This document shows, piece after piece, positions 20,891 to 31,726 of a DNA stretch of 64,000 nucleotides; the stretch's first letter is position 1, and each line of letters begins with the position of its first letter. The notes beneath the pieces were generated by a model. It had not been told where the DNA came from, did no database searches, and saw only the letters and a list, made by a program, of their open reading frames with translations. The position numbers and the translations under genes are program-made. This DNA comes from Chaetoceros tenuissimus (Eukaryota; Bacillariophyta; Thalassiosirophyceae; Chaetocerotales; Chaetocerotaceae): positions 682,001 through 746,000 of the forward strand of contig BLLK01000051.1 of the NCBI GenBank assembly GCA_021927905.1. Reading direction: 5' to 3'.

Positions 20891-21886
20891 ATGTTTCATA
20901 ATTCGTCGTCTGCATTTGGACCGACATCATCTCTCGCAAGAACACCAGCAAAGAGCTTCATCCATAACGATGAAAACTCCTTCTCCTTAAAAAACAAGTC
21001 AGCCTCGCAAAATAATGCAAGTACAACAAAGGGACTGGGACTATCTAAATCATCCAAGACACCAGGGAAAAGAAGGACTCTTGGAGACATTACCAATAAA
21101 GGCAATAGTAACGGTCAAGATTCTAATGGAAAAGTTGTCAAATCTTTGAAAAAAGGACTCTCCCTTCAGACTCCTTCCAATGGCAACACTCTCAAAAAGA
21201 AAAGTACCAAGAAAGGCTTGTCCGTCAATTCCTCCTTTCAGCAGAATACACATAGACCAGTACAGAGCTTGAAGAAAAAGAGTACTGTTTCATTCTCGAT
21301 TTTGAGTGAACCAGATGAAGTTGAAGTCAAGAAACGGAGTGCAGATGTGAAAAAGAGTTCTGCAAAATCACTCAAATCTCGCGAGTCTAGATCTACCATG
21401 AAGCATCCAGAATATACAGATGATATTGAAATTTCTGCAGGGAGATTAGGGTACGTCTTTCTTTTTTGATGTGTTTTGTCGTTCATTTTACGTGAAATCG
21501 GACACTTGAAATCAACTAACTTACATTTCTACAACCATGATAGCGAGGAAGAAAGAGAATGGGTGAGAGCACAAGAGAATGTTCTTGATGAAGATATTCG
21601 TAAAGAACTAAATGAATTGAAGGAAATTAGTGCTCAGATTAAGCTTGAGAAGAAAAGAGAACATTACCCAAATCGGGGATTTACGATTGCCCAAGATGCG
21701 AGTGCCATTGACGAAGGTATTTACATTGAAGACGAAGTTGACGAAGATGTCTTAAAGTCCTATATGATGTTTGATGAATACAAAGATCTTGACTTGGAAT
21801 TGAAGGGTGATGATAGTGACTTTGAACATGATGACAATCCAAACGATCAAGATTTATTTTTGCAATTGGACGATCTTTCTATTTGA
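20891..21886 (+). CDS. D-box protein, candidate securin (2 exons)
   Basis: Exons 20891-21450 and 21544-21886; the 93-bp intron has a GTACGT donor, an ACTAAC branch site and a TAG acceptor, giving 300 aa. Residues 61-69 are RRTLGDITN, a textbook destruction box (RxxLGDIxN) read by the APC/C. Upstream at 27-29 is a DEN triplet in HNDENSFSLKNK, resembling the KEN-like DEN box of plant PATRONUS proteins. The N-terminal half is basic and disordered. The C-terminal half is acidic and contains HPEYTDDIEIS near 180, then a helix, and ends LFLQLDDLSI. Order of motifs (degron, basic region, acidic C-terminus) matches securins, which inhibit separase until anaphase. Securins diverge too fast for certainty; another APC/C substrate is possible. 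Confidence 0.6.
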
Positions 21887-22382
21887 AGCATGAGGAGATT
21901 GTAACTTGCATGAAGAAGTTTAGCTGCCAAGGCAGTTTTGGAAGTTGTCTTGTGATGTCAGATACTCTTCGTTGTACACTTAGTTTTACAATAAGATCGA
22001 ATTTATTCTAGAAAGAATCATTTTGTAGAAAGGTGTCTGTTTAGTGAACTGCTTTTCTATGCTTGGATCCCTTGTGTTGATATGGACTAGTAATTAGGCA
22101 TGCTACACAGCTCGATTTGCTCTTTGAATGGTTTGAATGTTCTCTTATTCCTACATTGGTGCATTAGCACTCTACCTGGTTAAAAAGTGCAGACATATTG
22201 AACGGGTATTTTGGCGTTATATGCGAAGATAAAAGAATTTCTTTTCAATTCGGAAGCATCATCATTGTTCCAAGAAGTCATGGGAATGATTTATTTTTCC
22301 GAGAACAACTTTCTTCATCCAAGGAAGCAAACTTGCAAAGTATAATCTCATGCATATGAATATAATTTTGGAATAGCTCATA
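21887..22382. other. Intergenic
   Basis: 496-bp AT-rich gap between two plus-strand genes. No repeat, RNA gene or coding frame that I can support. Confidence 0.5.
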
Positions 22383-23105
22383 ATGTTGAATTCATTGATA
22401 CCTAAATTTATTTGGTGCTACAACATGCCAACTCAATCCATCCAGAGTCCTGAAAGTAAGGATAAAGAACATAGCATGAACACAGATATTCAACAGAGCA
22501 AAGATATTCTCCAGGTCATTCATCCCTTTAACGAAGCTCCGCAATCTTCCTCAAACAGCAGCGTCTTTTCAATCCTATCTACACTGAGCTCAGTTCTAGA
22601 GAAGAAAGTTACCTTTACGAATCAAATCGAACAAATTCCAGATGAAGAATCATGGGAAAATATCTCCCAAGTAGAAATGACTGATGATTATGATTTAATG
22701 TCTGATCTTCAAAGTGTGCAAAGTTTTGATTCATTCCGATTCTCCTACAAAGATATGGTCACAATGAGAAAAGAAAGTCCTACGCCAGCAGAGCAGAAGA
22801 TAATTCAACGACACAAAGATCTCTTGTCATTGGGAACTGATCAACGCAAAACTTTATCCGCAGGCACAGATGATGCCGAGCAAGAATATTTAGAAGGCAT
22901 TAGCTCCACAGTACAATGGGACGAACAAGCATTCGTGAACGGTTATAAACTTGGTCGAGGAGGTAAGGCAAAGTTCATGTTCAACACAAACCAAAGGAAT
23001 GCAAACCAAAAGAGACATCCAAAAAATATTTATCGCGAAAAGAAAGATTCAAAACGACGCAATCGAAGAGCTCTGAAGGCATCGGCAAGACTATTGAAAA
23101 TCTAA
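22383..23105 (+). CDS. Orphan protein with strongly basic C-terminus
   Basis: Unrecognised 240-residue protein. The first ATG is at 22383; MPTQSIQ at 22425 is an alternative start. The middle is Ser/Asp-rich with SDLQSVQSFDSFRFSYKDM. The last 50 residues are dense in Lys/Arg/Asn (NQRNANQKRHPKNIYREKKDSKRRNRR, read in two parts), resembling a nuclear or nucleolar localisation or RNA-binding tail. It contains one GRGGKAKFMF patch. No signal peptide, membrane segment or known domain. Its C-terminus shares the tone of the diatom-type orphan at 30.1 kb (WxxE motifs), but no alignment can be defended. Open frame, codon use and clean flanks support a gene. Confidence 0.6.
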   Translation: MLNSLIPKFIWCYNMPTQSIQSPESKDKEHSMNTDIQQSKDILQVIHPFNEAPQSSSNSSVFSILSTLSSVLEKKVTFTNQIEQIPDEESWENISQVEMTDDYDLMSDLQSVQSFDSFRFSYKDMVTMRKESPTPAEQKIIQRHKDLLSLGTDQRKTLSAGTDDAEQEYLEGISSTVQWDEQAFVNGYKLGRGGKAKFMFNTNQRNANQKRHPKNIYREKKDSKRRNRRALKASARLLKI

Positions 23106-23255
23106 GCAAGTAGTTGTAATACTATTTATGTAGGTAAAACGTATATAAAGACGCTGATTCTAGAACAATTCATTCAAAACAACCAGCTATCCTATCCACA
23201 AATACTGTTTTCAACTTCCAAATGTTCAATTCATACTTTTAAGCAACCTAACCCC

Positions 23256-24818
23256 CTAAGAAGATGCTCTTGTCTTACCCTTCTTCTTCTTTGATGCAAA
23301 AGTCACCGCTAGAAGCAAATCATCATCCTTGCCCATGGCAGACTTGCCACCTTTACGCTTCTTCTTGTTCTTATTCTCCACTCTGAGATCATCCAAGGTT
23401 GATGTAAAAGCTATTCTTTTCTTCGCTTCACTGTTTGCAGTATCGACCACAATTGGTAGTCTTGCATCATTATCTTCGTCAAAGCCTATCTCTTGCAATT
23501 TCATGATTTGATCAGGCTCAAATCTAATGTGTGGCGACTTCCCTTGCTTGTAAGCCTTTAAGGAAGAACGAGCATGACTACACCAAGAGTGCAAAGAAGA
23601 ATTGTGACTAGAGTTTACTTTCAGATGGCCAAATTCCTTCTTGAATGCGAGGAGTTGCTCTATTCTTGTTTCAAAGGAAACAGAAGAGTACGTCTTGTTA
23701 TTGAATTCAAACCCAAGTTTGGTCAAAGCCTCCTCTTGATAATCTGGAAGCAAACCATCCTTCTTTGAAGTTCTCTTTCTATGACACCACCTGAAGAAAA
23801 AACATAAACGTGAGAAGATTATCAAATCAAATTCTCATTGAAAAAGTTTGACAGTGTATATTTACCTGTAAAGACCTGTAGAAAAGGATTGCGGTGGATT
23901 GGCATGTCCAAACTTTTCCTTGAATTTGGTCAGTTCTTCCAATCTTTGCTCGAAAATGAACTTATTACGCGAGTTTTGAGAAATAGTGTACTTGATCGCC
24001 TTTTTGGTCTGTTGAGCCTTTTCGAGCTCTTCAGGTGTCATATCTTTTTCGTCTTTCTTTTCAGCAGCCTTTGCCGCACTCTTCTTCTTTGGCTTTGGAG
24101 ATTGCTTCTTAGCAGGAGCTTTTTTCTCCTTCTTGGAATCTCCTTCCTTTTCTTTCTTCTCCTTTTGCATTTTTAGATATGCTTCATGTTGCTGCTTTTG
24201 AGCATTTGCAAGATATGGATTGACAGGCATTCCAGGCATCGGCATGTACATTCCCATTGGAGGAGGGCCATACTGCATGGCATACATTGGATTGAACATT
24301 GGAGGCTGTACAGAAATATCAAAGGACCCCATTCCTGCTTTTTCATCTGTTCCCTTCGCTTCACCGTCTTTGTCTTTTTTCTGTGATAAGGTAGTCTGAC
24401 CCATTTCAATGAATTTCTGCATCGATTTCATGGATGCATCCCCTTGGTAAAGATATTGCATTGTAGGCGGCACAGCTCCTGACTTTGCATCCTCTTTGGA
24501 CTCTCCATCTTTTCCAGCTTCTTTTGCAGCCTCTTCCTTGCTAGGATCTGGCTTCTTGGCCTCCTCTCCCGCACTCTTTTTGGCATCACCTTCTTTGGCT
24601 TCATTGGAAGTTTCTGGTTTGGCCTCATCAGACTTTGCTTCCTTGGTTTCAGCAACTTTAGCATCCTTGGTCACCTCTGCCTTCTTGGGAGCTTTGACGT
24701 CTTCAGCTTCACTCTCGGTCTCGGATCCTTGAGCCTTTTGAGCTGCAGCAGCACTAGCTTTAGCCTCTTCTTCCTTCTGCTTGTTCATTTGTCTGGTAAC
24801 CTTTTTTCCTTTCACCAT
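23256..24818 (-). CDS. Helicase-associated (HA) domain protein (2 exons)
   Basis: Exons 24818-23866 and 23790-23256 (75-bp intron, GTAAAT donor, TTCTTCAG acceptor) give 495 aa. Two HA domains occupy the C-terminal half. The first, FIFEQRLEELTKFKEKFGH...LYRWCHRKR, is completed exactly across the splice, where LYRWCHRKR replaces a stop. The second is FETRIEQLLAFKKEFGHLKV...LHSWCSHARSSLKAYKQG...LQEIGF. HA domains bind nucleic acid and are greatly expanded in diatoms without any helicase core. The N-terminal half is a Lys/Glu/Ala-rich low-complexity region, followed by a Met/Pro-rich stretch (PPMFNPMYAMQYGPPPMGM) near 185-215 and a second Lys-rich region. Probably nuclear; target unknown. Confidence 0.85.
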
Positions 24819-25613
24819 GATGTCAAGATGTACCGTTTCTAATGCTTCCGGCCTGGCTACTGTATTGTAGTGTGGAGACTGTGGTTATATAAGTGAGTAT
24901 TCGGATTAAGGTATCACGAAACAGTGAACCTTTGATGCAACTTGACCACTTGACCTCTTTTCTTGTGCGTTGAGATTTTTAGTAAGCGAGAGGTGCGCGT
25001 CATTGTATTTGGCTATAGTCATTGGGCAAGTTTGGCTAGGTCATTGGCGATTTGTGAGTCATTGTTCATTTCAATGTAGTTAATTTTGTATGTTGATTAT
25101 CTCCACAACATAAGCATTGAATTTTGTTCTAATAGAAAAAAATAGATAAAAGTATAAAGTACTACATGATTCCATGATACAAGTTGAAACGCATTGTAGT
25201 TGTATGAACTTGCTTCATTAGCCAAACATATTTTTTTCAAAAAAGCAGGAATGTATAGGCCTTTTAGACAGCAGCGTTTTGTCTTGAAACATGTCACACT
25301 CTCTCTTCCATTCAGACTGAACGAAGAACTGCACTGCATTGAACAGTAGAGACCAAAAGATTTCATAATGACACGATTTTGAAAAAACATACCTTCAATA
25401 CATATCACTACCTTTCACTGCATCTTTGTAGGTTGTAGGACTCCTCATCGTTATCTATTTGACTCTCTTCTTTCTTTATAGATAGGCGTTCGGCTAAAAG
25501 ATACTGCTCTACCTAAGTCGAAAAACAATTAGGTGCTCAGAAGAATATATCTTTTTCATTGGACCAGAAATCATAGCCTTGTATTCAAAATTCCATCTCC
25601 TTCTCTCAGTAAA
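24819..25613. other. Intergenic, divergent promoter region
   Basis: 795 bp between divergently transcribed genes. Short frames on both strands look random in composition. No repeat, RNA gene or inverted structure noticed. Confidence 0.5.
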
Positions 25614-27752
25614 ATGAAGGTGCACCATTACAAAGATGTGACTCCTTCAGCTCAACAGCCCTATTCTGAATCATATTTCTCATGTCAGAGAAACATCTTT
25701 CCATCTCCTATGCACAAAAGGCGAAGCATAGGAGTTCGCAAAATCTTTATTGGCATTTTGATATGTTCAATAGCGATTTTTCAATTATTTATGCAGAATA
25801 CTGAACCAGGATGCAGTTCACAATCACATCAGCATGGGATATCTCCAATAGATCAAGATTACTATTCGTTTTGGTCTGCATCAACCATAATTGTTCTTTG
25901 GTATTCCAATTTGTACGACGGTAGGATAGGACTCACCAATCAATTCTATTTGAAAGTACCACTATGCATTCTAGCCACAATCACGCCAGTCTACTCCTTT
26001 TCATGGTGGAAAAAATTCCATCCTGCAAATCCCTTTATTTCAAAGAAAAGTCCCATTCATCGGCATCCACAATATGATTTCTCTAGACTGGGACACGTGT
26101 TTGGAGATCAGAAATCTTTTCCATCATTATCATTATCAAATATAGATACAATTGAAAATGTTGAACTTGGGGCAGATGCAGCTCATGAGAACGATGTGAA
26201 AAGTACCGACAATGACAATACGAATGAATCTAGTAACAAAGAAAAGGATACAGAAACTCAAGATACATCATCACAAGAGAAAAAGTTGACAACAATGTTT
26301 AAATTTTATCATCCAGGTACCAATACTACATTATATTCTCATGGTGTAAAGTTGTCACAATTTAAAGCTTGGATACGATACAAACTGAACGAGCAATCTG
26401 CATCCAAAATAAAGAAAAATGAGAATAGGAAAGGATCGTCATTTTCATCAACAGAATGGAGTCATTTTGACGAAGGTGATGATAATAATGATATTGTACA
26501 ATATATTACTTCGAAGCAAGTGGATGCATCAGATGAGGGAACTAGGAAAATATTAAGACAAGAATGGTTTCAAAGTAGGCTGTTGCTGGATCGAACAGAT
26601 GTCATTGCTGTTTATTCAAGCGACTCAAAGAAGGAAGAAGAAGATAATGATATACGAAGTGATGATACGAAAGAAGTAAATGGAAAGAAATCATCGTCAA
26701 AAAGAGGTGGATTTGAAGATTTACTGATAGGATACGTGAATCGACTTGTAGGGATTATGGAAGATGAACAGCTTGATGGTAGATTTTCATCAGACTCTAC
26801 CAGGAAGGAGGAGGATATACCTCGTTTTGACTTGTTGTCATGGTTGAAAGCAAATTATGGTCACAAAGCAACGGATAATTTGCTCCTAGAGAATTATGAA
26901 ATCCTCACTCTAGACGAACAAATGAAATCCATGCAACATCTTCTGGATTGGTTTAAAGAATCCTTTCCGTACTACTATGACAAGTGCACAAACTGTGGTG
27001 CGAGCTATAGAGAGGATTGCTTGAAACAAGCAGAAGAGAAACAACTCAATACCGATGAAGACAATGACATTTCTACGATAAACGACAAAGATTCTAATAA
27101 TGCGACTGAAGCATCAAATGATGAAAAAGAGGAAACCGAAACTCATGATGGCTCCTTCTTGGGATACTGCTATCCAAACCCAAGCGAATTAGAGGGCAAA
27201 GCTTCACGAACAGAAATTTTTGAATGCCATAAATGCAAACACATCACTCGCTTTCCACGTTACAATGCTGTGAAGCAAATTGTCGAAAATTCTGGTAGAG
27301 GGAGATGCGGCGAATATTCTATACTTTTGTATAGAATTCTTCGAGCACTTGGACATGAATGTCGATGGGTCGTTGATTGGGCTGATCATGTATGGGTGGA
27401 GACAAGGATAGGTTCACGATGGGTCCATATGGATCCTTGCGAGGCTGCTCTTGATAACCCTCTGCTTTATCAGGACTGGGGTAAATCACAAACTTTCATA
27501 ATTGCACTTTTTGTACCATTGTCAAGAGAAAATAATTTCCACCTTGACATGAGCAATCCAGAGAAAGAATTTGCGCTAGTAGAAGACGCAACTGAAACAT
27601 ACACAACTAAATTCAATGAAACGATCGCTCGTAGAGAGGAATCAAACGAAGACGAAATTGATCATATAATAGACAGAGCAAGAAATCTTCTTTTGAACAA
27701 ACTGCAAGCTTTTAGCGCACAAAACACAAATGGAATGAACGTAATGAAATAA
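25614..27752 (+). CDS. Peptide:N-glycanase (PNGase) with N-terminal membrane segment
   Basis: Deglycosylates misfolded N-glycoproteins during ER-associated degradation. The transglutaminase-fold core is intact: Cys565 in GRGRCGEYS, His592 in WADHVWVET, Asp607 in VHMDPCEA. The 27- and 15-residue spacings resemble yeast Png1. A zinc ribbon precedes it (CTNC...ECHKCKH). The N-terminus is unusual: VRKIFIGILICSIAIFQLF is a likely transmembrane segment, and a second hydrophobic stretch follows (KVPLCILATITPVYSF). Yeast and animal PNGases are soluble, so ER-membrane anchoring is inferred here. A region around FKFYHPGTNTTLYSHGVKLSQF has no match I recognise, and acidic linkers separate the domains. 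Start at 25614 is the first ATG (712 aa). Confidence 0.88.
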   Translation: MKVHHYKDVTPSAQQPYSESYFSCQRNIFPSPMHKRRSIGVRKIFIGILICSIAIFQLFMQNTEPGCSSQSHQHGISPIDQDYYSFWSASTIIVLWYSNLYDGRIGLTNQFYLKVPLCILATITPVYSFSWWKKFHPANPFISKKSPIHRHPQYDFSRLGHVFGDQKSFPSLSLSNIDTIENVELGADAAHENDVKSTDNDNTNESSNKEKDTETQDTSSQEKKLTTMFKFYHPGTNTTLYSHGVKLSQFKAWIRYKLNEQSASKIKKNENRKGSSFSSTEWSHFDEGDDNNDIVQYITSKQVDASDEGTRKILRQEWFQSRLLLDRTDVIAVYSSDSKKEEEDNDIRSDDTKEVNGKKSSSKRGGFEDLLIGYVNRLVGIMEDEQLDGRFSSDSTRKEEDIPRFDLLSWLKANYGHKATDNLLLENYEILTLDEQMKSMQHLLDWFKESFPYYYDKCTNCGASYREDCLKQAEEKQLNTDEDNDISTINDKDSNNATEASNDEKEETETHDGSFLGYCYPNPSELEGKASRTEIFECHKCKHITRFPRYNAVKQIVENSGRGRCGEYSILLYRILRALGHECRWVVDWADHVWVETRIGSRWVHMDPCEAALDNPLLYQDWGKSQTFIIALFVPLSRENNFHLDMSNPEKEFALVEDATETYTTKFNETIARREESNEDEIDHIIDRARNLLLNKLQAFSAQNTNGMNVMK

Positions 27753-28113
27753 AACAATTCTCCTTTCGACTCTGTTTTCTGAGTATTACTTACGATTAGG
27801 TCTCGTACTGTTGAGTGCTTGTCATTGTTACGTAAGTATCCACTTGGATTGTCTCGACATTGTGTGCCAACTAACGGCGAAATAACTGTACAAAGTGGAC
27901 AATGCCGAAGGAACAACGGTGTGAATGTAGCAATGTAGCACGCATTACGCAATAGAGATTGATGCTTTGATTGAAATGATCCAAAATACAAAAAGATATC
28001 AGGTCATCCTCATCATTCAGAATAGAATTTTAAGTTACTTCCTCTTGATTTCTGCGTTCAAAGCTAATCCGCCCTGGAGTTATTCCCTCTGTCGTATTTT
28101 ACAATTATTGAAC
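27753..28113. other. Intergenic
   Basis: 361 bp between two plus-strand genes. An ATG at 27976 would extend the next gene by 46 residues with a hydrophobic stretch (VILIIQNRILSYFLLISAF); I leave it as upstream sequence but cannot exclude it. Confidence 0.4.
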
Positions 28114-29215
28114 ATGAACAATAGCCAAGAAGTAAAAGCTCCAAGGGGTCCATTGGCATTATTAGTACATCCAATTAATCACAGAAGCACAACTATGCGT
28201 ACGGACGAAGTAACGCATGTACTTCACTACTTTGAAAATAGACCAACTGCTCCTAGATTATCGAGAACATACAAAAGAAGAAGAGCGAAGACTGACGAAG
28301 ATCCAGAAGGGGATCAACCATCAACAAACAATCTAGATGGTTCTATTCTCTATCATCCATCCCAAGGAGAGTTCACTCTCTTTTTCTTTTTCGAGATGAA
28401 TTGTAGAAACTCACAGAGGATAACCATGATTTTGACAAACTTTATTTCAACAGCCAACAAGGGAGATGATGAAAACAAAATAATTCAATTGGTTTGTGTC
28501 CCAAATGATGAAAATATCAACTTCAGTCGAACAGGCAGCAGTAGTGCCGATATTTGTTCGCATCTTTCATCTCAAATTGACTACTGGTTACTCGGATATG
28601 ATCATGTGAACAGACTGGCAATCATACGGTACGTATTCGTTATTCGTCCCACTTTCTTGACATATATGCTGCGATCTGCGACATTGGCTGCAGAGCTGAG
28701 GACTGCATAATACTTCTCCTCACTAATTGAATAGTGTAGATCAATATCTGAAAGCTTGACGAGAAAATTGGGAAATCTTCATTATCTATGTTAAAATTTC
28801 ATACGCATCCGATGAATCTCCAAATAATATTGAAGAAGGAACCATTTTACAGGCATATGACACACTATGATCATGATTCACTAATTCAAGTGATCGGAGT
28901 TTCATACAGTCTTCAAATTTTTCTCCTACTCCAAGGACGTTTATTGATTAGTTATTGTCAAATGATTCCATCATTTTTATAATATCTAACTTATTACTCT
29001 TCCTTTTCCTTTCCAGAATGCTCTCAGTAGCAATGGTTCCTTCTATCGTCGTTGTAAACAACAGAACAGGAAGAATAGTCACAAGTTTAGGTGTAGATGC
29101 AATAGAAAATGCTTCAGATGACGGCTCAGGTTGTAAAGAATTACTAGATCTGTGGAGAAATGGAAAGAGCGGTGTCCCGATATATTCCAAACTAACAAAT
29201 TGTGTTGTTAGTTGA
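28114..29215 (+). CDS. Nucleoredoxin/tryparedoxin-like protein with CxxS site (2 exons)
   Basis: Exons 28114-28628 and 29017-29215 give 237 aa. The thioredoxin fold is recognised from the strand EFTLFFFFEMNCRNSQRI, the following helix and strand (IIQLVCVPNDE), and after splicing the cis-Pro element RMLSVAMVPSIVVVNNRTGRIV and ELLDLWRNGKSGVP. By alignment the WCPPC centre is replaced by NCRNS: the first Cys is kept and the second is Ser. A monothiol or non-redox role is therefore likely. The intron is 388 bp, long for this window, with a GTACGT donor, CTAAC branch and TTTCCAG acceptor; an unnoticed small exon is possible. The start could also be 27976, adding a hydrophobic N-terminus. Fold call moderate, chemistry uncertain. 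Confidence 0.68.
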
Positions 29216-30112
29216 ATCTCCTTGACAAATCATCGACTGCATTATCTACAATCATGATATACTTGTACTTGGCTGTCTGTCTATGCAATTACTTATTGTC
29301 ACAAAGATGTTGCAGAATTATTTCATCGATAACAGATCCTTGTCTGCTATGCCTAATGAGTTTCTAGTCACGAATGCTAGATCTTGTATGCAAATTACGT
29401 AGAAAATCCGATGAAAAGTGGTTACAGGGACGATGACCTTGTTGTTAATAAGATCCTGAGTTTCTATCAAAAATCTAAGTGAATAAAAGCCATTTATTAA
29501 ATGATAAAAAGTGAAAATAGAATTACAGATGATTTCTTCACAATTTCAATTCTGAAAAATACATGATAAATAACTTGTTCTTCCATTGATTCTTCATTTG
29601 CGTTTTCAATTTATCATTTCTCCGCATTCGCGATTATATTTCTGAAAAGTCGTACTGTAACACAAGCATAAAAAAGAGGAATAATGAATTGAGATTTAAA
29701 CTCAATGAAATTAAGCTTCCATGCCTACATACCAGTGTATGAGTTGCCAAGAGGCCGACTATTAGATGTTATTGTAATTGATGCATTACATACCAGTACC
29801 ACTTATTCTCTTGACATTCCGCTCCGCAATTCAATTGAAATATCCAAATCAGATTGAAAGTCACGGTTAACAAAATTTCCTTTTTAGGTTTCCTATTTTC
29901 AATCCCCAGCGTCCGTGTTTCAAAGTCTGAATTAGGCCATAAATGACCAAAATTATAGGAAAATCGATTCCTCTGAGGATGTTCGGAACATATTAGTCTA
30001 TATTGATTCCTCGCCGTCTGTGCCAAGTGAGAAACCACTCTCTCAAAACATTGCACATAACCATTTTTTGTTTCTTCTACGTTTTGGACCCTATCAGCAA
30101 AATTACAAAAAC
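29216..30112. other. Intergenic
   Basis: 897 bp without a supported gene. One minus-strand frame of 95 codons (29769-30056) has no motif and unlikely composition. No inverted or tandem repeat noticed. Confidence 0.5.
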
Positions 30113-30943
30113 ATGTGCCAAACTATAAAAGCAAGCAATATGAACCCAATCGATCACGTACATAGGTCAAAGAAGAGGCGTAGAGCTAATAGAGTATCTT
30201 TCGCTTCCAGCAAAGACAATAGTTCATTCCTTGTGCACTCCACTCAAGAAGATAGAGACAATGCATGGTACTCGAAAGAGGATCTCACGATGATGCGAAT
30301 GGAGGTGAAAGAACAAGCCAAGCTTTACAAGATAGCACTAGAGAAGAGACGAGAAACCTCACATGCATCCACCGAACGAGATGATATGTCGTCTCTCGTC
30401 ATGCCTTTTTGCAACTCCGAGGTCGATAGGAAACTACATGATCTATGCACATCCTTGTCATCATCTGATGAATATACTGAGCTATCTTTTCGTGGCCTCG
30501 AACCAAGAATTTTCATCGAGATGCAGAGAAATAGAACTATAGCTATCAAGACTGTACTCGAATACCAGAGAAGAACTCAAGATCTTCTCACTACAGCAAG
30601 GACCCAACACCATACCGTGGAAAAGATACAGGAATTGAAAGAAGTCTTCTCTCAGCGTCTAGGAAGAATATGCTCCGAACTTTCAATGTGGGCAAGGCAT
30701 GAGGCACTAAGTATTGCTTCGTATGATGAGACAGGGAACTATGATACATTTACAACATTACAATGTGTAGACGATGACGAGAAAGATGGAACCAATCATT
30801 CTATTCAAAACAAGGCAGCTCCAAAATTGAGAGAAAGAGAAATCAATAAGCATCATATAGAGTTAGTGCATACGGATAGGGATCACACAAACGATTGCAA
30901 GAAAACTCAAGCTTCGCCTTCCTTCTCTACTTCAGTTTTCTGA
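30113..30943 (+). CDS. Diatom-type orphan (RVSF / WYSKEDL / RGLE layout)
   Basis: 276-residue protein from the ATG at 30113 (30140 is an alternative). The order of short motifs is one I associate with a large family of diatom orphans. It runs: a basic start (SKKRRRANRVSFAS), then a short spacer to DNAWYSKEDLTMMR followed by a long helix, SSSDEYTELSFRGLEPRIF, and a second helix with RNRTIAIKTVLEYQRRTQD. A final helix (RLGRICSELSMWARHEALSIASYDE) ends the conserved part; the tail is polar. No membrane segment or signal. The family has no known biochemical role, to my knowledge. The recognition is from memory of motif order and is not backed by a search here. Confidence 0.65.
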   Translation: MCQTIKASNMNPIDHVHRSKKRRRANRVSFASSKDNSSFLVHSTQEDRDNAWYSKEDLTMMRMEVKEQAKLYKIALEKRRETSHASTERDDMSSLVMPFCNSEVDRKLHDLCTSLSSSDEYTELSFRGLEPRIFIEMQRNRTIAIKTVLEYQRRTQDLLTTARTQHHTVEKIQELKEVFSQRLGRICSELSMWARHEALSIASYDETGNYDTFTTLQCVDDDEKDGTNHSIQNKAAPKLREREINKHHIELVHTDRDHTNDCKKTQASPSFSTSVF

Positions 30944-31726
30944 TGGATGAATGAACAGAATGAAACGATGATAATAAAATAATACCTTTTTGTCCGAATG
31001 ACTGGTAAATTTTCTTTTTACACGACATTTAATCACATTTGCCAAGCTAAATACTAGAAAAGTGATAAATTGAGCTCATGTGTATTGCCTCATATTCATG
31101 TATTGAATCACTAGTTGATGAGAGAGTTTCCATGTGCAATTGAAATTGTTCTTTCCAATGGTGAGCAGTCAAATATTAGAGTTTTGAATGCAAATTTGAT
31201 GAAAGGAAACTCATTCTATTTCATGGATGGAGGATACATGCTTCTCCTTTTTGGTAAAAATATCACCTTTTCAGTCGAATGTGATGTCTGCCTGAAGAAG
31301 CATAAGGCGGGTCATTTCTCTTGGCATGTACTCACCTATTCAACTGTCCACTGTCAAGCATCAACTTTCACTCATTGTCTCACACAGTAGGTACATTCCT
31401 TCAAGATGAAATGAGACTGAAGCCGCATCCGAAGAGGAAGCTTGACTTGACATGTACTTTGTCTCATCTAAGACTCCAATTAAGGACAAATTGAATCAAT
31501 ATTCATGGAAACTTGGTAAAATTTGGGGGGTCATTTGTCTTAAGTAGCAGGCATTGTTGGAAATGTGGAGGAAATGTTGTGAATTCGTACAGGGAGAAGG
31601 GAGAAGCCTGTCTTAAGTTCTTTGTACCTTTTTATTCATAAGAGAGACCCTATCACTAAGAGACCCCATCACAATTACATGTTGAGATAAAAGTACAATT
31701 CATACACTAGTATCTTGGAGTTGAAA
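30944..31726. other. Intergenic
   Basis: 783 bp between plus-strand genes. A 91-codon frame at 31115-31390 has normal-looking composition but no motif, so I do not call it. No repeat or RNA gene seen. Confidence 0.45.

Noticed and set aside
25097-25408. 103-codon minus-strand frame between the HA gene and the PNGase gene
   Set aside because: No motif, unlikely composition and no splice-linked partner.
31115-31390. 91-codon frame between the orphan and paralog 1
   Set aside because: No motif and no splice partner; cannot be supported, though not excluded.
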